A stretch of DNA of 64,000 nucleotides, taken from contig NZ_CP046175.1 in assembly GCF_009708215.1 (NCBI RefSeq), positions 5,022,001-5,086,000 of the forward strand. Reading direction: 5' to 3'. The notes beneath the pieces were generated by a model. The model was not told the origin of the DNA. It did not search any database and saw only the letters and a list, made by a program, of their open reading frames with translations. Positions 9,209 through 19,644 of this stretch are shown piece after piece. A program made the translations under genes and the position numbers. The stretch comes from Occultella kanbiaonis (GTDB taxonomy: Bacteria; Actinomycetota; Actinomycetes; Actinomycetales; Beutenbergiaceae). Each line of letters starts with the position of its first letter. Position 1 is the first letter of the stretch.

Positions 9209-9871
9209 GTGAAACTCCTGCTCACGTCAGGCGGCGTCACGAACCCGAGCATCCACTCCACACTCGAGCACCTTCTCGGCAAGCCGGTCGCCGAGTCACA
9301 CGCCCTCTGCATCCCGACGGCGCAGTGGGGTCACCCGATGTGCGGTCCGAGATCGGTGCGGGGCCTCATCGCAGCCGAACCCGATTTCCAGTACTTCACC
9401 GGCCTCGGCTGGGCGTCGCTCGGCGTCCTCGAGCTCACCGCGCTGCCCACCATCGGCGCCGACCGGTGGGTCCCCTGGGTCCGGGAGGCCGACGTGCTGC
9501 TAGTCGACGGCGGCGACGCGACCTTCCTGAGCCACTGGATGCGGGAGTCCGGGCTGGCCGAGCTGCTGCCCTCCCTGCCCGACACGGTCTGGGTGGGCGT
9601 GAGCGCCGGAAGCATGGTGATGACGCCCCGGATCGGGGAGTACTTCGTCGAATGGCCGTCCGCACCGGACGACCGCACCCTCGGCGTCGTCGACTTCTCG
9701 ATCTTCCCGCACCTGAACGCGTTCCCACAGAACACCCTGGCCGACGCACAGCGGTGGGCCGCCGACATCGACGGCCCGGCCTACGCCATCGACGAACAGA
9801 CGGCCATCAAGGTCGTCGACGGCGACGTCGAGGTGGTCTCCGAAGGGCAATGGACGGCGTTCGGGTCATGA
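9209..9871 (+). CDS. pepE: Peptidase E-like S51 serine peptidase
   Basis: Cytoplasmic alpha-aspartyl dipeptidase-like enzyme (220 aa), class I glutamine amidotransferase fold. The nucleophile elbow is GVSAGSMVMTP, with the catalytic serine in the SAG motif. GTG 9209 is preceded by GGAGG at 9200-9204, which fixes the start at VKLLLTSGG, a typical beta-1 strand. It lies 100 bases after map in the same direction, and both act on short peptides or N-termini, so co-transcription is possible. Length is close to that of the Salmonella PepE family. Substrate range is not known. Confidence 0.87.
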   Translation: MKLLLTSGGVTNPSIHSTLEHLLGKPVAESHALCIPTAQWGHPMCGPRSVRGLIAAEPDFQYFTGLGWASLGVLELTALPTIGADRWVPWVREADVLLVDGGDATFLSHWMRESGLAELLPSLPDTVWVGVSAGSMVMTPRIGEYFVEWPSAPDDRTLGVVDFSIFPHLNAFPQNTLADAQRWAADIDGPAYAIDEQTAIKVVDGDVEVVSEGQWTAFGS

Positions 9872-9885
9872 CGACCGGGCCAGGA

Positions 9886-10461
9886 TCATGTCGCCGAACC
9901 GGAGCCGTTGCGCCGGTTGGCGTTGAAGCGCGCCTTCTTCTGACGATTCCCGCACGTGTTCATGTCACACCATCTGCGGGTGCGACTCTGGCTGGTATCG
10001 AAGAAGGCCGCCTGGCAGGTCGGTGAGGCGCACAGGGCCAGTCTTCCGGCTCGCTCGCCCGCGATGATGCTGATCGCGTCGGCGGCGATCACGCCGAGAG
10101 CATCGTCCACGCGGGAGGCCGAGCCGAGCCGCCAACGCCGCTCACCGTCGGACGTCAGGACGGCTGCGGCCCGACCCTGAGCACTGCGCTCGTTGATGAC
10201 CCGGACAGCAGCTGCGGGGAGCGCGTCCTGGGTCGCGGCCGCTGTCGCGGCGGTGTGGATCGCCTCCCGCAGTTCCCGAGCGAGGGCGAGCTGGACAGCG
10301 GTGCAGGAGTCCACGGCGAGACCGCTGACCGCCAGCCAGTCCATGAGTCGGCGTGGGGTGGGAATGCGCTCCACAGCGGTGCCACGCCGCTCCGTCAGCG
10401 TCGCCGTGAAACTGGTCGCGAGCTCGGTGCCGAGGCGGAAGTCAGGGAACTCGGCGGGCAT
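9886..10461 (-). CDS. CGNR zinc-finger / ABATE-domain protein
   Basis: Protein of 191 aa with the usual two-part build: an N-terminal ABATE domain (residues about 1-135) and a C-terminal CGNR zinc finger. The finger ligands are the cysteines in LCASPTCQAAFF and RRWCDMNTCGNRQKKARF, with the diagnostic CGNR near residue 175. The family is treated as a putative stress-linked transcriptional regulator that binds nucleic acid through the finger. It is divergent from the epoxide hydrolase gene, about 100 bases away, and may control it. Its other end converges on pepE. Confidence 0.9.
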   Translation of the reverse strand: MPAEFPDFRLGTELATSFTATLTERRGTAVERIPTPRRLMDWLAVSGLAVDSCTAVQLALARELREAIHTAATAAATQDALPAAAVRVINERSAQGRAAAVLTSDGERRWRLGSASRVDDALGVIAADAISIIAGERAGRLALCASPTCQAAFFDTSQSRTRRWCDMNTCGNRQKKARFNANRRNGSGSAT

Positions 10462-10563
10462 GGAACCACCTTAGCCGGTTGCGGACGGGCCAGAGAGTTG
10501 GTAGAACCGTCTAAGCCGGTTCGCAATCGATAGTTGCCGGTGCCACGACAGCCAGGAGGTCCC

Positions 10564-11736
10564 ATGCCCCGTCCAAGCAACGGCGTGCATGCGTTCGAAG
10601 CCCACGCAACCGACGCCGATCTCGACGATCTGCGCGCGCGACTGGCTGCGGCGCGGTTACCGGAGGCCGAGACGGTCCACCGTGCCGCGCCAGACCCGCA
10701 CCGCTGGGACCAGGGCGTTCCTCTCGCCGACCTCGTCGAGGTCGTGGACTACTGGCGCACGGGGTACGACTGGCGCTCGTTCGAGGAGCGCCTCAACCGG
10801 ACCGGCCAGTTCCGCACGAGCATCGACGGTCTGGCAATCCACTTCCTGCACCGCCGGTCCGCGCGCGCCGACGCGACACCGCTGATCCTGACGCACGGCT
10901 GGCCGGGCAGCATCGCCGAGTTCATCGATGTCGTTGACGAGCTCGCAGATCCGGAGGATGCGGACGCGCCGGCGTTCCACGTCGTGGTTCCGTCGCTACC
11001 GGGCTTCGGCTACAGCGACAAGCCGGCCAGCACCGGGTGGGGCACCGAGAAGATCGCCGCCGCCTGGGTGGAGCTGATGGGACGGCTCGGCTACCGCACG
11101 TTCCTGGCCCACGGCGGCGACTGGGGAGGCAACATCACCACGGTCCTCGGAGGCAGGTTCCCGGCGCACGTTCTCGGCATCCACACGACGTTCGCGCAGG
11201 GACCGCCCGGGCTGACAACGGACGGCCTGACCGCCCTCGAGCGCACCTGGACCGAGGAGACCCGCGACTTCTGGCACCACCGCGCGGCGTACGCGAAGCA
11301 GCAGGCCACCCGACCGCAGACGATCGGCTACTCGCTCGTCGACTCACCGGTCGGGCTCCTTGCCTGGATCCTCGACAAGTTCGCCGAGTGGTCGGACACC
11401 TCGGACAGCCCGTTCGAGACGATCTCGAGGGACCGCGTCCTTGACGACGTCACCCTCTACTGGCTGACCCGGTCCGGCGCATCGTCGGCTCGCATCTACT
11501 ACGAGAGCCACAACTCGCTCGACCCCGACCTCCGGGTCGACGTCCCGGCCGCGATCACCATGTACCCCCGCGACATCGAGAAGTATCCACGCGCCTGGGC
11601 CCAGGAACGCTACCGACGGATCGTCCGATGGAGGTCGCCCGCACGCGGGGGACACTTCCCGTCGCTGGAGGTACCCGGCTACTTCGTCAAGGACCTGCAG
11701 GAGGGTCTCGCGGCAGTGCTGGCTGCCGGTCGCTGA
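10564..11736 (+). CDS. Epoxide hydrolase, alpha/beta fold with EHN domain
   Basis: Cytoplasmic enzyme (390 aa) hydrolysing epoxides to diols. An N-terminal epoxide-hydrolase lid (EHN, residues about 5-110) precedes the alpha/beta core. The oxyanion HGWPGS, nucleophile Asp in HGGDWGGN, lid tyrosines near ARIYYES and the C-terminal catalytic His in RGGHFPSLEVP are visible. AGGAGGT at 10554-10560 sets the start at ATG 10564. It is divergent from the CGNR protein, and its stop abuts the sugar-kinase stop with 1 base between. Such genes are often accessory detoxification functions in soil actinobacteria; the natural substrate is unknown. Confidence 0.92.
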   Translation: MPRPSNGVHAFEAHATDADLDDLRARLAAARLPEAETVHRAAPDPHRWDQGVPLADLVEVVDYWRTGYDWRSFEERLNRTGQFRTSIDGLAIHFLHRRSARADATPLILTHGWPGSIAEFIDVVDELADPEDADAPAFHVVVPSLPGFGYSDKPASTGWGTEKIAAAWVELMGRLGYRTFLAHGGDWGGNITTVLGGRFPAHVLGIHTTFAQGPPGLTTDGLTALERTWTEETRDFWHHRAAYAKQQATRPQTIGYSLVDSPVGLLAWILDKFAEWSDTSDSPFETISRDRVLDDVTLYWLTRSGASSARIYYESHNSLDPDLRVDVPAAITMYPRDIEKYPRAWAQERYRRIVRWRSPARGGHFPSLEVPGYFVKDLQEGLAAVLAAGR

Positions 11737-11737
11737 G

Positions 11738-12754
11738 CTATCCGGAGAACGCCAGGGCCGTAACCAGTCGCTCGACGAGCTGGCGGCTCGCGTCGATGCC
11801 GGCGAGTTCGTAGGCGATCAGGGCGGCGCCACCCAAGGGATCCATGACCGAGGCAACGAGACGGGTCGGCACCCCTCGGGCGGCGCTCAGGGCGTCGCCG
11901 AGACGGCTGACGAACGCCGGATCGCCGGCCAGCGAGCCGGAGACGGCCACCGGCACCGGCCGTGTCCCGATCGACGGCGCCAGCACGGCAACGCCGTCGG
12001 CGGTCTTCGACGCGAGCGAGCGCAGCGCGGCGTCGGCCAGCGCAGACTCATCCGCGGCCGCGGTGACAGTGGGTGCGAGGTCGCCGTAGCGGCGCTTGCG
12101 GACATTCCGGTCGACGTTGCCGAGTTCCAGGACGATCCGGCGCAGGTCCGACAGGTCGGCGGCTCGCCAGTACTCCAGGACCTGACGCACGAGCGGGTCG
12201 GCCGCGAGCGGGTCGGCCGCGAGCGGGTCGGTCTCGCTGAGCAGGCGGTGCATCACGTCGAAGACCAGGTGCCGAGCGCCACCTGCGTAGTGCTCGAACT
12301 GTCCACTCTCGAGCTCGGTGCCATCCTCGGTGATCGCCAGGATCATCGATCCCGTCCCGGCGACGACGACGATCCCCGGTCCCCCGACCAGTGCGCCACG
12401 ATGCGCGACGACGGCGTCGTTGACGATGGTCCGCGGGCACCCGAGACCAGGCACTGCGTAGTACTCCTGCGCCCAGTCGTTGCGGCCGTCGCCCTGGTTG
12501 GACCCGACACGGCTGAAGCCGGAGGTCCCCGCGGCGAGGGCGAGCGCGAGGGCGGGGTCCAGGCCCGCTGATCGTAGGGCCGTGGTCAGCGCGCGGGACA
12601 CGTTCTCGGCGGCATCATCGTTGTGCAGCGGGCTTCCGCCCGGTCCGACGGCGGCCGAGAGGACCGCACCGTCCAGGTTCAGGCAGGCCACTCGCGTGTG
12701 AGTGCCTCCGGAGTCCACGGCGATGACGAACGGTTCCGCCGCCGCGGGCCTCAT
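11738..12754 (-). CDS. BadF/BadG-type sugar kinase (N-acetylglucosamine kinase-like)
   Basis: ATP-dependent kinase (338 aa) of the ASKHA fold. PHOSPHATE-1 is VIAVDSGGTHTRVACL near the N-terminus and PHOSPHATE-2 is the VVVAGTGSMILAI segment; the adenosine motif is near VPVAVSGSLAGDPAFV. These fit eukaryote-like GlcNAc kinases better than ROK kinases. The ATG overlaps the cutC stop (ATGA), so translation is coupled. An in-frame tandem duplication encodes ADPLA repeats in the middle of the protein (see repeat at 12191). Sugar identity is uncertain: GlcNAc or MurNAc are the family options. Confidence 0.85.
   Translation of the reverse strand: MRPAAAEPFVIAVDSGGTHTRVACLNLDGAVLSAAVGPGGSPLHNDDAAENVSRALTTALRSAGLDPALALALAAGTSGFSRVGSNQGDGRNDWAQEYYAVPGLGCPRTIVNDAVVAHRGALVGGPGIVVVAGTGSMILAITEDGTELESGQFEHYAGGARHLVFDVMHRLLSETDPLAADPLAADPLVRQVLEYWRAADLSDLRRIVLELGNVDRNVRKRRYGDLAPTVTAAADESALADAALRSLASKTADGVAVLAPSIGTRPVPVAVSGSLAGDPAFVSRLGDALSAARGVPTRLVASVMDPLGGAALIAYELAGIDASRQLVERLVTALAFSG
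12191..12230 (-). repeat. 15-bp in-frame tandem repeat in the sugar-kinase gene
   Basis: The unit GAGCGGGTCGGCCGC (plus strand) occurs at 12191-12205 and 12206-12220, and its first ten bases again at 12221-12230. It encodes repeated ADPLA in the kinase. The unit is a multiple of three, so copy-number change would keep the frame while lengthening a loop. Confidence 0.9.
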
Positions 12755-13473
12755 GTCAGCGCAGCGGCGGCGTGCGCGATCATCTCCGGGTCGGCGATCG
12801 AGTAGACGGCCGCGCCCCCGCCGGGTCCGGCGGCACCCGCGTCGTCGCGGTGGACCCGGGCGGACAGGTGCACCGCGTCCACGCCCGCCTCGAGCAGCAG
12901 CGGGATGTGCTCGGGATCCACGCTCCCGCCGGCCATCACCTCGATCCGACCGGCCGCCGTCTGCGTGAGGGCCGCCAGCACGTCGAGACCGTCCACGGCC
13001 CGCGTCGCGCCACCGGAGGTGAGCACCCGGCGCACGCCAAGGTCGGCAAGTTCGGCCAGCGCCCGGCGGGCGTCGGCGACCACGTCCAGCGCCCGATGGA
13101 ACGTGACCTCGCGCCCCTCGGCAGCGCGCACCAGTGACTTGACCGCATGACGGTCGATCCCCCGGTCGGGGGTGAGCGCCCCGATCACGACGCCGGCGAC
13201 GCCCGCGTCCACGAGGTGCTCCAGATCGCGGACCATGACCTCCACCTCGGTGGCGGTGAACACGAACCCACCGGGGCGCGGACGAACCAGCACGTGCAGG
13301 TCGATGCCGACGGCGGCCACCGCGTCCACCAGGCCGAGGCTCGGTGTCAGCCCGCCGAGCTCGAGCGCACTGCACAGCTCCACCCGGTCCGCCCCACCGT
13401 CGCGTGCGGCGCGGGCGCCCTGCACCCCCGTGATCGCGATCTCCAGGGCTGCGGCCCGGACGCGAGTCGCCAC
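12751..13473 (-). CDS. cutC: CutC family TIM-barrel protein
   Basis: CutC-like protein (240 aa). The N-terminus LEIAITGVQGARAARDGGADRVELCSALELGGLTPS (shown as LEIAITGV…, GADRVELC…, GGLTPS) is the family signature, and the HVLVRPRPGGFVF and LTSGGA blocks follow. The start is taken as GTG 13473, five bases after the gdhA stop. CutC was named for copper tolerance in E. coli, but that role has been disputed, and here it is translationally coupled to a sugar kinase rather than to any copper gene. A role in sugar metabolism is therefore worth considering; this is inference from context. Confidence 0.88.
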   Translation of the reverse strand: MATRVRAAALEIAITGVQGARAARDGGADRVELCSALELGGLTPSLGLVDAVAAVGIDLHVLVRPRPGGFVFTATEVEVMVRDLEHLVDAGVAGVVIGALTPDRGIDRHAVKSLVRAAEGREVTFHRALDVVADARRALAELADLGVRRVLTSGGATRAVDGLDVLAALTQTAAGRIEVMAGGSVDPEHIPLLLEAGVDAVHLSARVHRDDAGAAGPGGGAAVYSIADPEMIAHAAAALT

Positions 13474-13478
13474 CGGGA

Positions 13479-14885
<1,407 letters not shown>

Positions 14886-14977
14886 TCAGGCCTGGTTAAC
14901 TCAGCCGTCACGCGCCCGGTACAGGATAGAAACATCGGGCCCCACACGCGAACAGCGTCCGCCGGATGGACGACCGA

Positions 14978-15403
14978 TCACCAGTGCCAGCCGCGCGAGC
15001 TCAGCTCCAGCTCGCGGCGCTCGCGCTCCTCCTCCGGCACCGGGGTGGTGAGCGCCTGCCCCGGGAACGGCAGCCCGGCCAGGGCACACGCCTGCGCCAG
15101 CATCGCGTCATAGGCCGCGAGCGCGGCCCGCAGATGGTGCGCCTGGGCGTACATCCCGGGTGTCGACTCGACGAGTTGCACCTCCGCGGCGAGCTCCGCC
15201 AGCCGGATCTGCACCTCGAGCACCACGAGAGGGTCGACGGCGGGTGCTCGCTTGCCCCGGTCCGGCCAGATCGCCCGGGTCGGGTTGGCGGCCTCGGCCC
15301 GCCTGCGGCGCTCCCGGGCCCGGCGCCGGGCCGTGAGGAACCCCCACGGCCACACCGCCACGGTGAGGGCCACGGCCCACAGCAGGAGCATCCAATAGAT
15401 CAC
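14978..15403 (-). CDS. Hypothetical single-span membrane protein
   Basis: Unrecognised protein of 141 aa. It begins with one hydrophobic helix (YWMLLLWAVALTVAVWPWG), followed by a strongly basic stop-transfer segment (RRRARERRRRA), then a soluble alpha-helical region of about 100 residues rich in Ala/Glu/Leu. The predicted topology is N-outside with the helical domain in the cytoplasm. GTG 15403 is chosen because GAGGTGG lies about 8 bases before it and because the helix then starts at residue 2. It is a separate gene between the gdhA promoter and the large exported protein. No function is proposed. Confidence 0.6.
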   Translation of the reverse strand: MIYWMLLLWAVALTVAVWPWGFLTARRRARERRRRAEAANPTRAIWPDRGKRAPAVDPLVVLEVQIRLAELAAEVQLVESTPGMYAQAHHLRAALAAYDAMLAQACALAGLPFPGQALTTPVPEEERERRELELSSRGWHW

Positions 15404-15544
15404 CGGCTCGCCACCTCGTCGAGTCCCTCCATTGTCCGTTCTCGCGCGCGCCTGCGCCAGTGGCGGCAACGGTTGGGACGGCCGGCGAAGCGCCGGACCA
15501 AGCGACCGGTGCGGTCCAACCCCTGGGACTGCCACGAACAACCC

Positions 15545-15573
15545 TTGACATCCCCTCGGATGGTTCGTTGAAT
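15545..15573 (+). promoter_or_regulatory. Sigma-70-like promoter for the large exported protein
   Basis: A perfect -35 hexamer TTGACA (15545-15550) is followed after 17 bases by TTGAAT (15568-15573), a 4/6 match to TATAAT. Transcription would begin near 15580, exactly at an ATG, which would make the message leaderless. The local base composition is unusually AT-rich for this chromosome. Confidence 0.55.
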
Positions 15574-15579
15574 CACTAT

Positions 15580-18500
15580 ATGAACTCAGCGTCGAGTATG
15601 CAGATCGTCAATGGCTCTTCTGATGGAATGAGCCGCAGGAACGCCGTGCGGCTCCTCCTGACCGCGGCGGTTCTGCCTCCGGTCATCGGCGCCCTTGCCG
15701 ATCCCACCCAGGCAGCCTCCCGCGGGCCACGCCCCCGCGACACGACGGCGCCGCCGCCCGCAGACGCGCTGCGGCGGGTGGACAAGCCGAACCTGACCGT
15801 CACCCCGATCACCACGCTCACCGGTCCGCGGCACCGCGTCACGTTCTCGGACGCCGTCTGGGACGGCGGCCGCACCGTGGTCCGGGACCTGGAGGTCGCC
15901 GTCGGCGGTGAATGGGTGCCCGTGACCACCGAGGCGGGCCGGTTCGACGAGCAGTGGGTCGTCTTCACCGGCGCCACCGAGGGCGACTCCCTCTACATCT
16001 ACGACGCCCTCGAGACGCACTGGGTGGCGTTCGACTCCTGCACCCAGGTCGGCGAGCGCACGGTCGAGCTGCACGCGGCCGCCGAGGGAGTGTTCGACCT
16101 CGTGCTGCGCTGGTCCCTCGACGGCGACAACCCCGAGCTCCAGTACACGCTCGAGGCGCTGCGCGACGATGATTTCCTGGTCGGCTACCAGAGTTTCGAC
16201 GTCACCGACCTGGCCGGGGTGGACGAGGTGCTCTGCGGAGCCCTGCAGCACGCCCGAGTGGTTCAGAACGACTACGCACCCAAGTCCGCGTGGGAGATGT
16301 TCGCCCCGATGACCCTGACCCAGCGCACGCTCGGCGCACAGGTCGCCACGCTCGGGGTCTACATCCCTGCCGAGGTCCTCGCGTTCGAGCACGAGCGCGC
16401 GCTCGGCGCGGACCGGCAGCCGTTCGGCCTGAGCCTGCGCAACGACTCCCTGGACGTGGTGCCCTCCGCCTACGCCCCGCAGGTTGGCCGCCGGACCCCG
16501 ATGGCGGCCGGCGAGAAGCGCGGCTACGCCCTCGGGGTGTGTGCGCTGCCCACCGCGCTCTTCGACGCCTACACCGACCTCGCCCGCGGCGAGTACGCCT
16601 ACGCCAGCTACCGGCAGAACGTCTACGACACCTCGCTCACGGACGCCATCCACAACATGGTCGACCTGCTCAGCAACGGCCCCGACGCCGACGACTCGGT
16701 GGACTTCGTGCCCTCCTACTCGGGCTGGTGGAGCCGGGCGAAGGGCTTCATCGACGTCGAGAACGACGACGCGGTGCGCACCGCCGTCGCCGGGGTGCTG
16801 CTCTCGGCGCACTACCTGACCACGCCCGTCGGGGCCGAGGCGGGCACCGACCTCTACACCCGCCGCGGCCGGGACATGATCGAGTACCACCTGTCCCGGA
16901 CCGGCACCGGGTTCACACCGATCAAGGGCAGCGACGTCTATGACGACGTGAACCTGTACCGCCTCGGCGGCATCCCGTTCGACGCGGTCACCCTCAACTC
17001 CATCGACCAGCTCACCCGCCGCCAGAACGGTGGCGTGCACGCCCGCGGCCTCGAGCTCGCGCTGGCGAACAAGCAGGGCGGGCACCGGAGCCCGTTCGCC
17101 GTCGCGCTCGCGGCTCACGAGCTCACCGGGGACCCGTCCTGGCTGCGCCAGGCGCGCCTGATCGCCGATGCCTACGTGCGCGACGACATCGAGACGCCGT
17201 ACACGACGAACAACGGCGAGTCCTCCTTCGGCTACGGCTACAGCCGGTACTGGTCCGACCTGGTGCTGCTCTACGAGCTCACCGGCGAGGACGTCTTCCT
17301 CACCGGAGCCCACCGGGAAGCACAGCGGTTCGTCACCCAGACCCAGATGCGACCGGTCCCGGGCGGTTCGGTCACGGTTGGCGAGGGGCCGACGGTCCTG
17401 CAGCAGTACGACTGGGACCCGTCCGCACTGCCCGACTACCCCGCCACGGAGGTGAGTCCCGAGGAGGTGCCGGCGTGGACCGTGTCCACGAACGGTCTGA
17501 CCTTCGAGCAGCTCTCCACCCTCAAGGTCGGCGACTCCACCACCCCCAACCCCGGCGGCGGGTTCGTCCTGAACCCGTGCTGGGCCGGCTCGCTGCTGCG
17601 CCTCGCCCACTACACCGGGGACGAGCTGCTCGGCGACATCGCCGAGAACCTGGTGGTCGGCCGGTTCGGGAACTACCCGGGCTACTACAGCCGCCAGCAC
17701 CAGGCCGTGCCGATGCGGCCGGACTTCCCGCTCACGGGTCCGGTCGGCGTGTCCGGGGTGTACTTCCACCACGCGCCCGGCCAGCTCGCGCTCGCCCTCG
17801 ACTACCTGTTCAGCGAGCATTTCGTCCGCTCGAACGGTGCGGTCGACTACCCCCGAGCCTTCGAGGCGAACTTCGTCTACTTCAAGTTCAGCACCTACGG
17901 TCACCGCCCGGGCACGTTCTACGGCGAGGACGGCGTCTGGCCGTACTTCCCGAAGGGGCTGGTCGAGGTCGACAACCCGCTCGTGAACTGGCTCGCCGGC
18001 GTCGGGAACGACTCCCTCTACCTGAGCCTGACCAACTCCTCCGCGCAGACCCAGACGGTGCGCATCGACGCCGCGAACGCCCTGACCGGGCTCGGCCCGA
18101 GCGGCGGGCGCCGCAACGCCGTCGAGCTCGTCACGCCCGACGGCGCCCGCAGGTCGCGTACGGCCGTCGCCGGGCAGGTGGTCGTCCAGGTGCCCCCGAA
18201 GGGGATCGCCTCCGTCGTGATCCGGGACGTGACCATCGCCGCGCCGTGGCAGCTCGAGCCCGGCGGCGTGGACCGGGGTCTGGCCTCGCACCACGGCGAG
18301 GACACCGACCCGGACTCGGACTTCGGGCTCACCCGGGGCACACTCCTGGTGCGGCCGGACTCCGCGGGCTACGACGCCTATGTCTACATCGACACCGAGG
18401 AGGCCGCGACGCTCCGGTACCGGATCGGCGACGGCCCGAGTCAGGACACCCCACCGAAGACCTACCCGAACGAGTGGACCATCGGCGTCGACGACCTCGC

Positions 18501-19617
18501 GGCCACCTTCAGTTACCAGGTCGTCACCGCGAGCGTGACCACGGACGAGGTGACGCTGCACCTGCCGGCGGCCGTCGCCGGGATCGCGACGGGCGCCGTC
18601 GGCGGTGAGATCGGTGGGCCGACGAGCGCGACGGCGAGCGACGCCGTCGACCTCGTCGTGACCGTCCGCAACGGCACCGACGCGGCACTGACCGGCCTCG
18701 TGGTGACCCCCACCGTCCCGGACGGGTGGACGCTGACGCCCGTCGACGCACCCACCGAGGTGCCGGCCGGCGGGACCGCGAGCACCACCTACACCGTGAC
18801 CGTGCCCGCCGGGGCGACGCTCGGCGCGTACCCGCTCACGGCCGTCGCCGCCTGGACAGGTGGCACCGCGGACCTGGAGCCGGCGCAGCTGACCGTGCGG
18901 GACGCACGCGCCGTCCTTTCCCTGCGGGTCGACCCGCAGGTGCTGGACGCACCCGGGGACACCGTCCGGTTCACTGCCACGATCGCGAACGCCGGTGCCG
19001 CGCCGGCGACCGGGCCGCTCGTCCTCGCCGGCCAGACGGGCTGGCAGATCACCGACCGTCAGCTCGACGTGACGGTGGCACCCGGCGAGGTCCGCACCCA
19101 CACCTGGGACGTGGTCTCACCGACGGCGGCCACGTTCGGCTCCTCCTACCAGTTCCGGGTCCGCTGGGACACCGTGCACACCGCGATCGCCCAAGCCCGG
19201 ATCCGGGACGCCGGCATCGTGATCCACAACGAGTTGCTGGCGCCCGCCTACACCGAGACCGGCGAGTGGCTGCGAAGCTCGCTGACCGGCTGGAACGGGA
19301 TCAGGTCCCGGTACAGCGCGCCCGAGGCAGTCGGCGGCACCGCCACCTGGACGCCGAACCTCCCCGAGGCCGGCACCTACGAGGTGGCCGTCTGGTACCC
19401 GAGCAACGCCGAGACCACCGACTCGGCCGCCTACGTGGTCACCCACGCCGGCGGCACCGACGAACTCGTGATCAGCCAGCGGTCGGCACCGAACAACTGG
19501 CGCACGCTCGGCACGTACGAGTTCGCGGCCGGCACCGCCGGAAACGTCACCCTGGAGGTCCGCAACGCCGCGTTCCACCGCACCAGCGCGGTACGGTTCC
19601 TGCCGATCGAGCTGTGA
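15580..19617 (+). CDS. Large Tat-exported multidomain protein, probable carbohydrate-active enzyme
   Basis: Secreted protein of 1345 aa, among the largest genes here. The N-terminus holds a twin-arginine signal (SRRNAVRLLL, Arg19-Arg20) ending near an AQA-like cleavage area. Residues about 60-330 look like an all-beta domain. Residues about 350-800 are helix-rich with repeated aromatic and Asp/Glu motifs (PSYSGWWSRAKGF, FGYGYSRYWSDL, STYGHRPGTFYGEDGVWPYF) that suggest an (alpha/alpha) toroid. A beta region follows, then two NEW3-like Ig modules (about 1020-1200) and a golvesin/Xly-type C-terminal domain (about 1215-1345). I cannot assign a CAZy family. ATG 15580 would be leaderless; ATG 15628 at MSRRN is the alternative. 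Confidence 0.75.
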   Translation: MNSASSMQIVNGSSDGMSRRNAVRLLLTAAVLPPVIGALADPTQAASRGPRPRDTTAPPPADALRRVDKPNLTVTPITTLTGPRHRVTFSDAVWDGGRTVVRDLEVAVGGEWVPVTTEAGRFDEQWVVFTGATEGDSLYIYDALETHWVAFDSCTQVGERTVELHAAAEGVFDLVLRWSLDGDNPELQYTLEALRDDDFLVGYQSFDVTDLAGVDEVLCGALQHARVVQNDYAPKSAWEMFAPMTLTQRTLGAQVATLGVYIPAEVLAFEHERALGADRQPFGLSLRNDSLDVVPSAYAPQVGRRTPMAAGEKRGYALGVCALPTALFDAYTDLARGEYAYASYRQNVYDTSLTDAIHNMVDLLSNGPDADDSVDFVPSYSGWWSRAKGFIDVENDDAVRTAVAGVLLSAHYLTTPVGAEAGTDLYTRRGRDMIEYHLSRTGTGFTPIKGSDVYDDVNLYRLGGIPFDAVTLNSIDQLTRRQNGGVHARGLELALANKQGGHRSPFAVALAAHELTGDPSWLRQARLIADAYVRDDIETPYTTNNGESSFGYGYSRYWSDLVLLYELTGEDVFLTGAHREAQRFVTQTQMRPVPGGSVTVGEGPTVLQQYDWDPSALPDYPATEVSPEEVPAWTVSTNGLTFEQLSTLKVGDSTTPNPGGGFVLNPCWAGSLLRLAHYTGDELLGDIAENLVVGRFGNYPGYYSRQHQAVPMRPDFPLTGPVGVSGVYFHHAPGQLALALDYLFSEHFVRSNGAVDYPRAFEANFVYFKFSTYGHRPGTFYGEDGVWPYFPKGLVEVDNPLVNWLAGVGNDSLYLSLTNSSAQTQTVRIDAANALTGLGPSGGRRNAVELVTPDGARRSRTAVAGQVVVQVPPKGIASVVIRDVTIAAPWQLEPGGVDRGLASHHGEDTDPDSDFGLTRGTLLVRPDSAGYDAYVYIDTEEAATLRYRIGDGPSQDTPPKTYPNEWTIGVDDLAATFSYQVVTASVTTDEVTLHLPAAVAGIATGAVGGEIGGPTSATASDAVDLVVTVRNGTDAALTGLVVTPTVPDGWTLTPVDAPTEVPAGGTASTTYTVTVPAGATLGAYPLTAVAAWTGGTADLEPAQLTVRDARAVLSLRVDPQVLDAPGDTVRFTATIANAGAAPATGPLVLAGQTGWQITDRQLDVTVAPGEVRTHTWDVVSPTAATFGSSYQFRVRWDTVHTAIAQARIRDAGIVIHNELLAPAYTETGEWLRSSLTGWNGIRSRYSAPEAVGGTATWTPNLPEAGTYEVAVWYPSNAETTDSAAYVVTHAGGTDELVISQRSAPNNWRTLGTYEFAAGTAGNVTLEVRNAAFHRTSAVRFLPIEL

Positions 19618-19644
19618 TGGTCACCGACACGACATCATGGCTCC

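Noticed and set aside
15586-19101. A 1171-codon antisense frame inside the large exported protein
   Set aside because: Same composition effect; no ribosome site, no motif, and it covers a clearly coding plus-strand gene.
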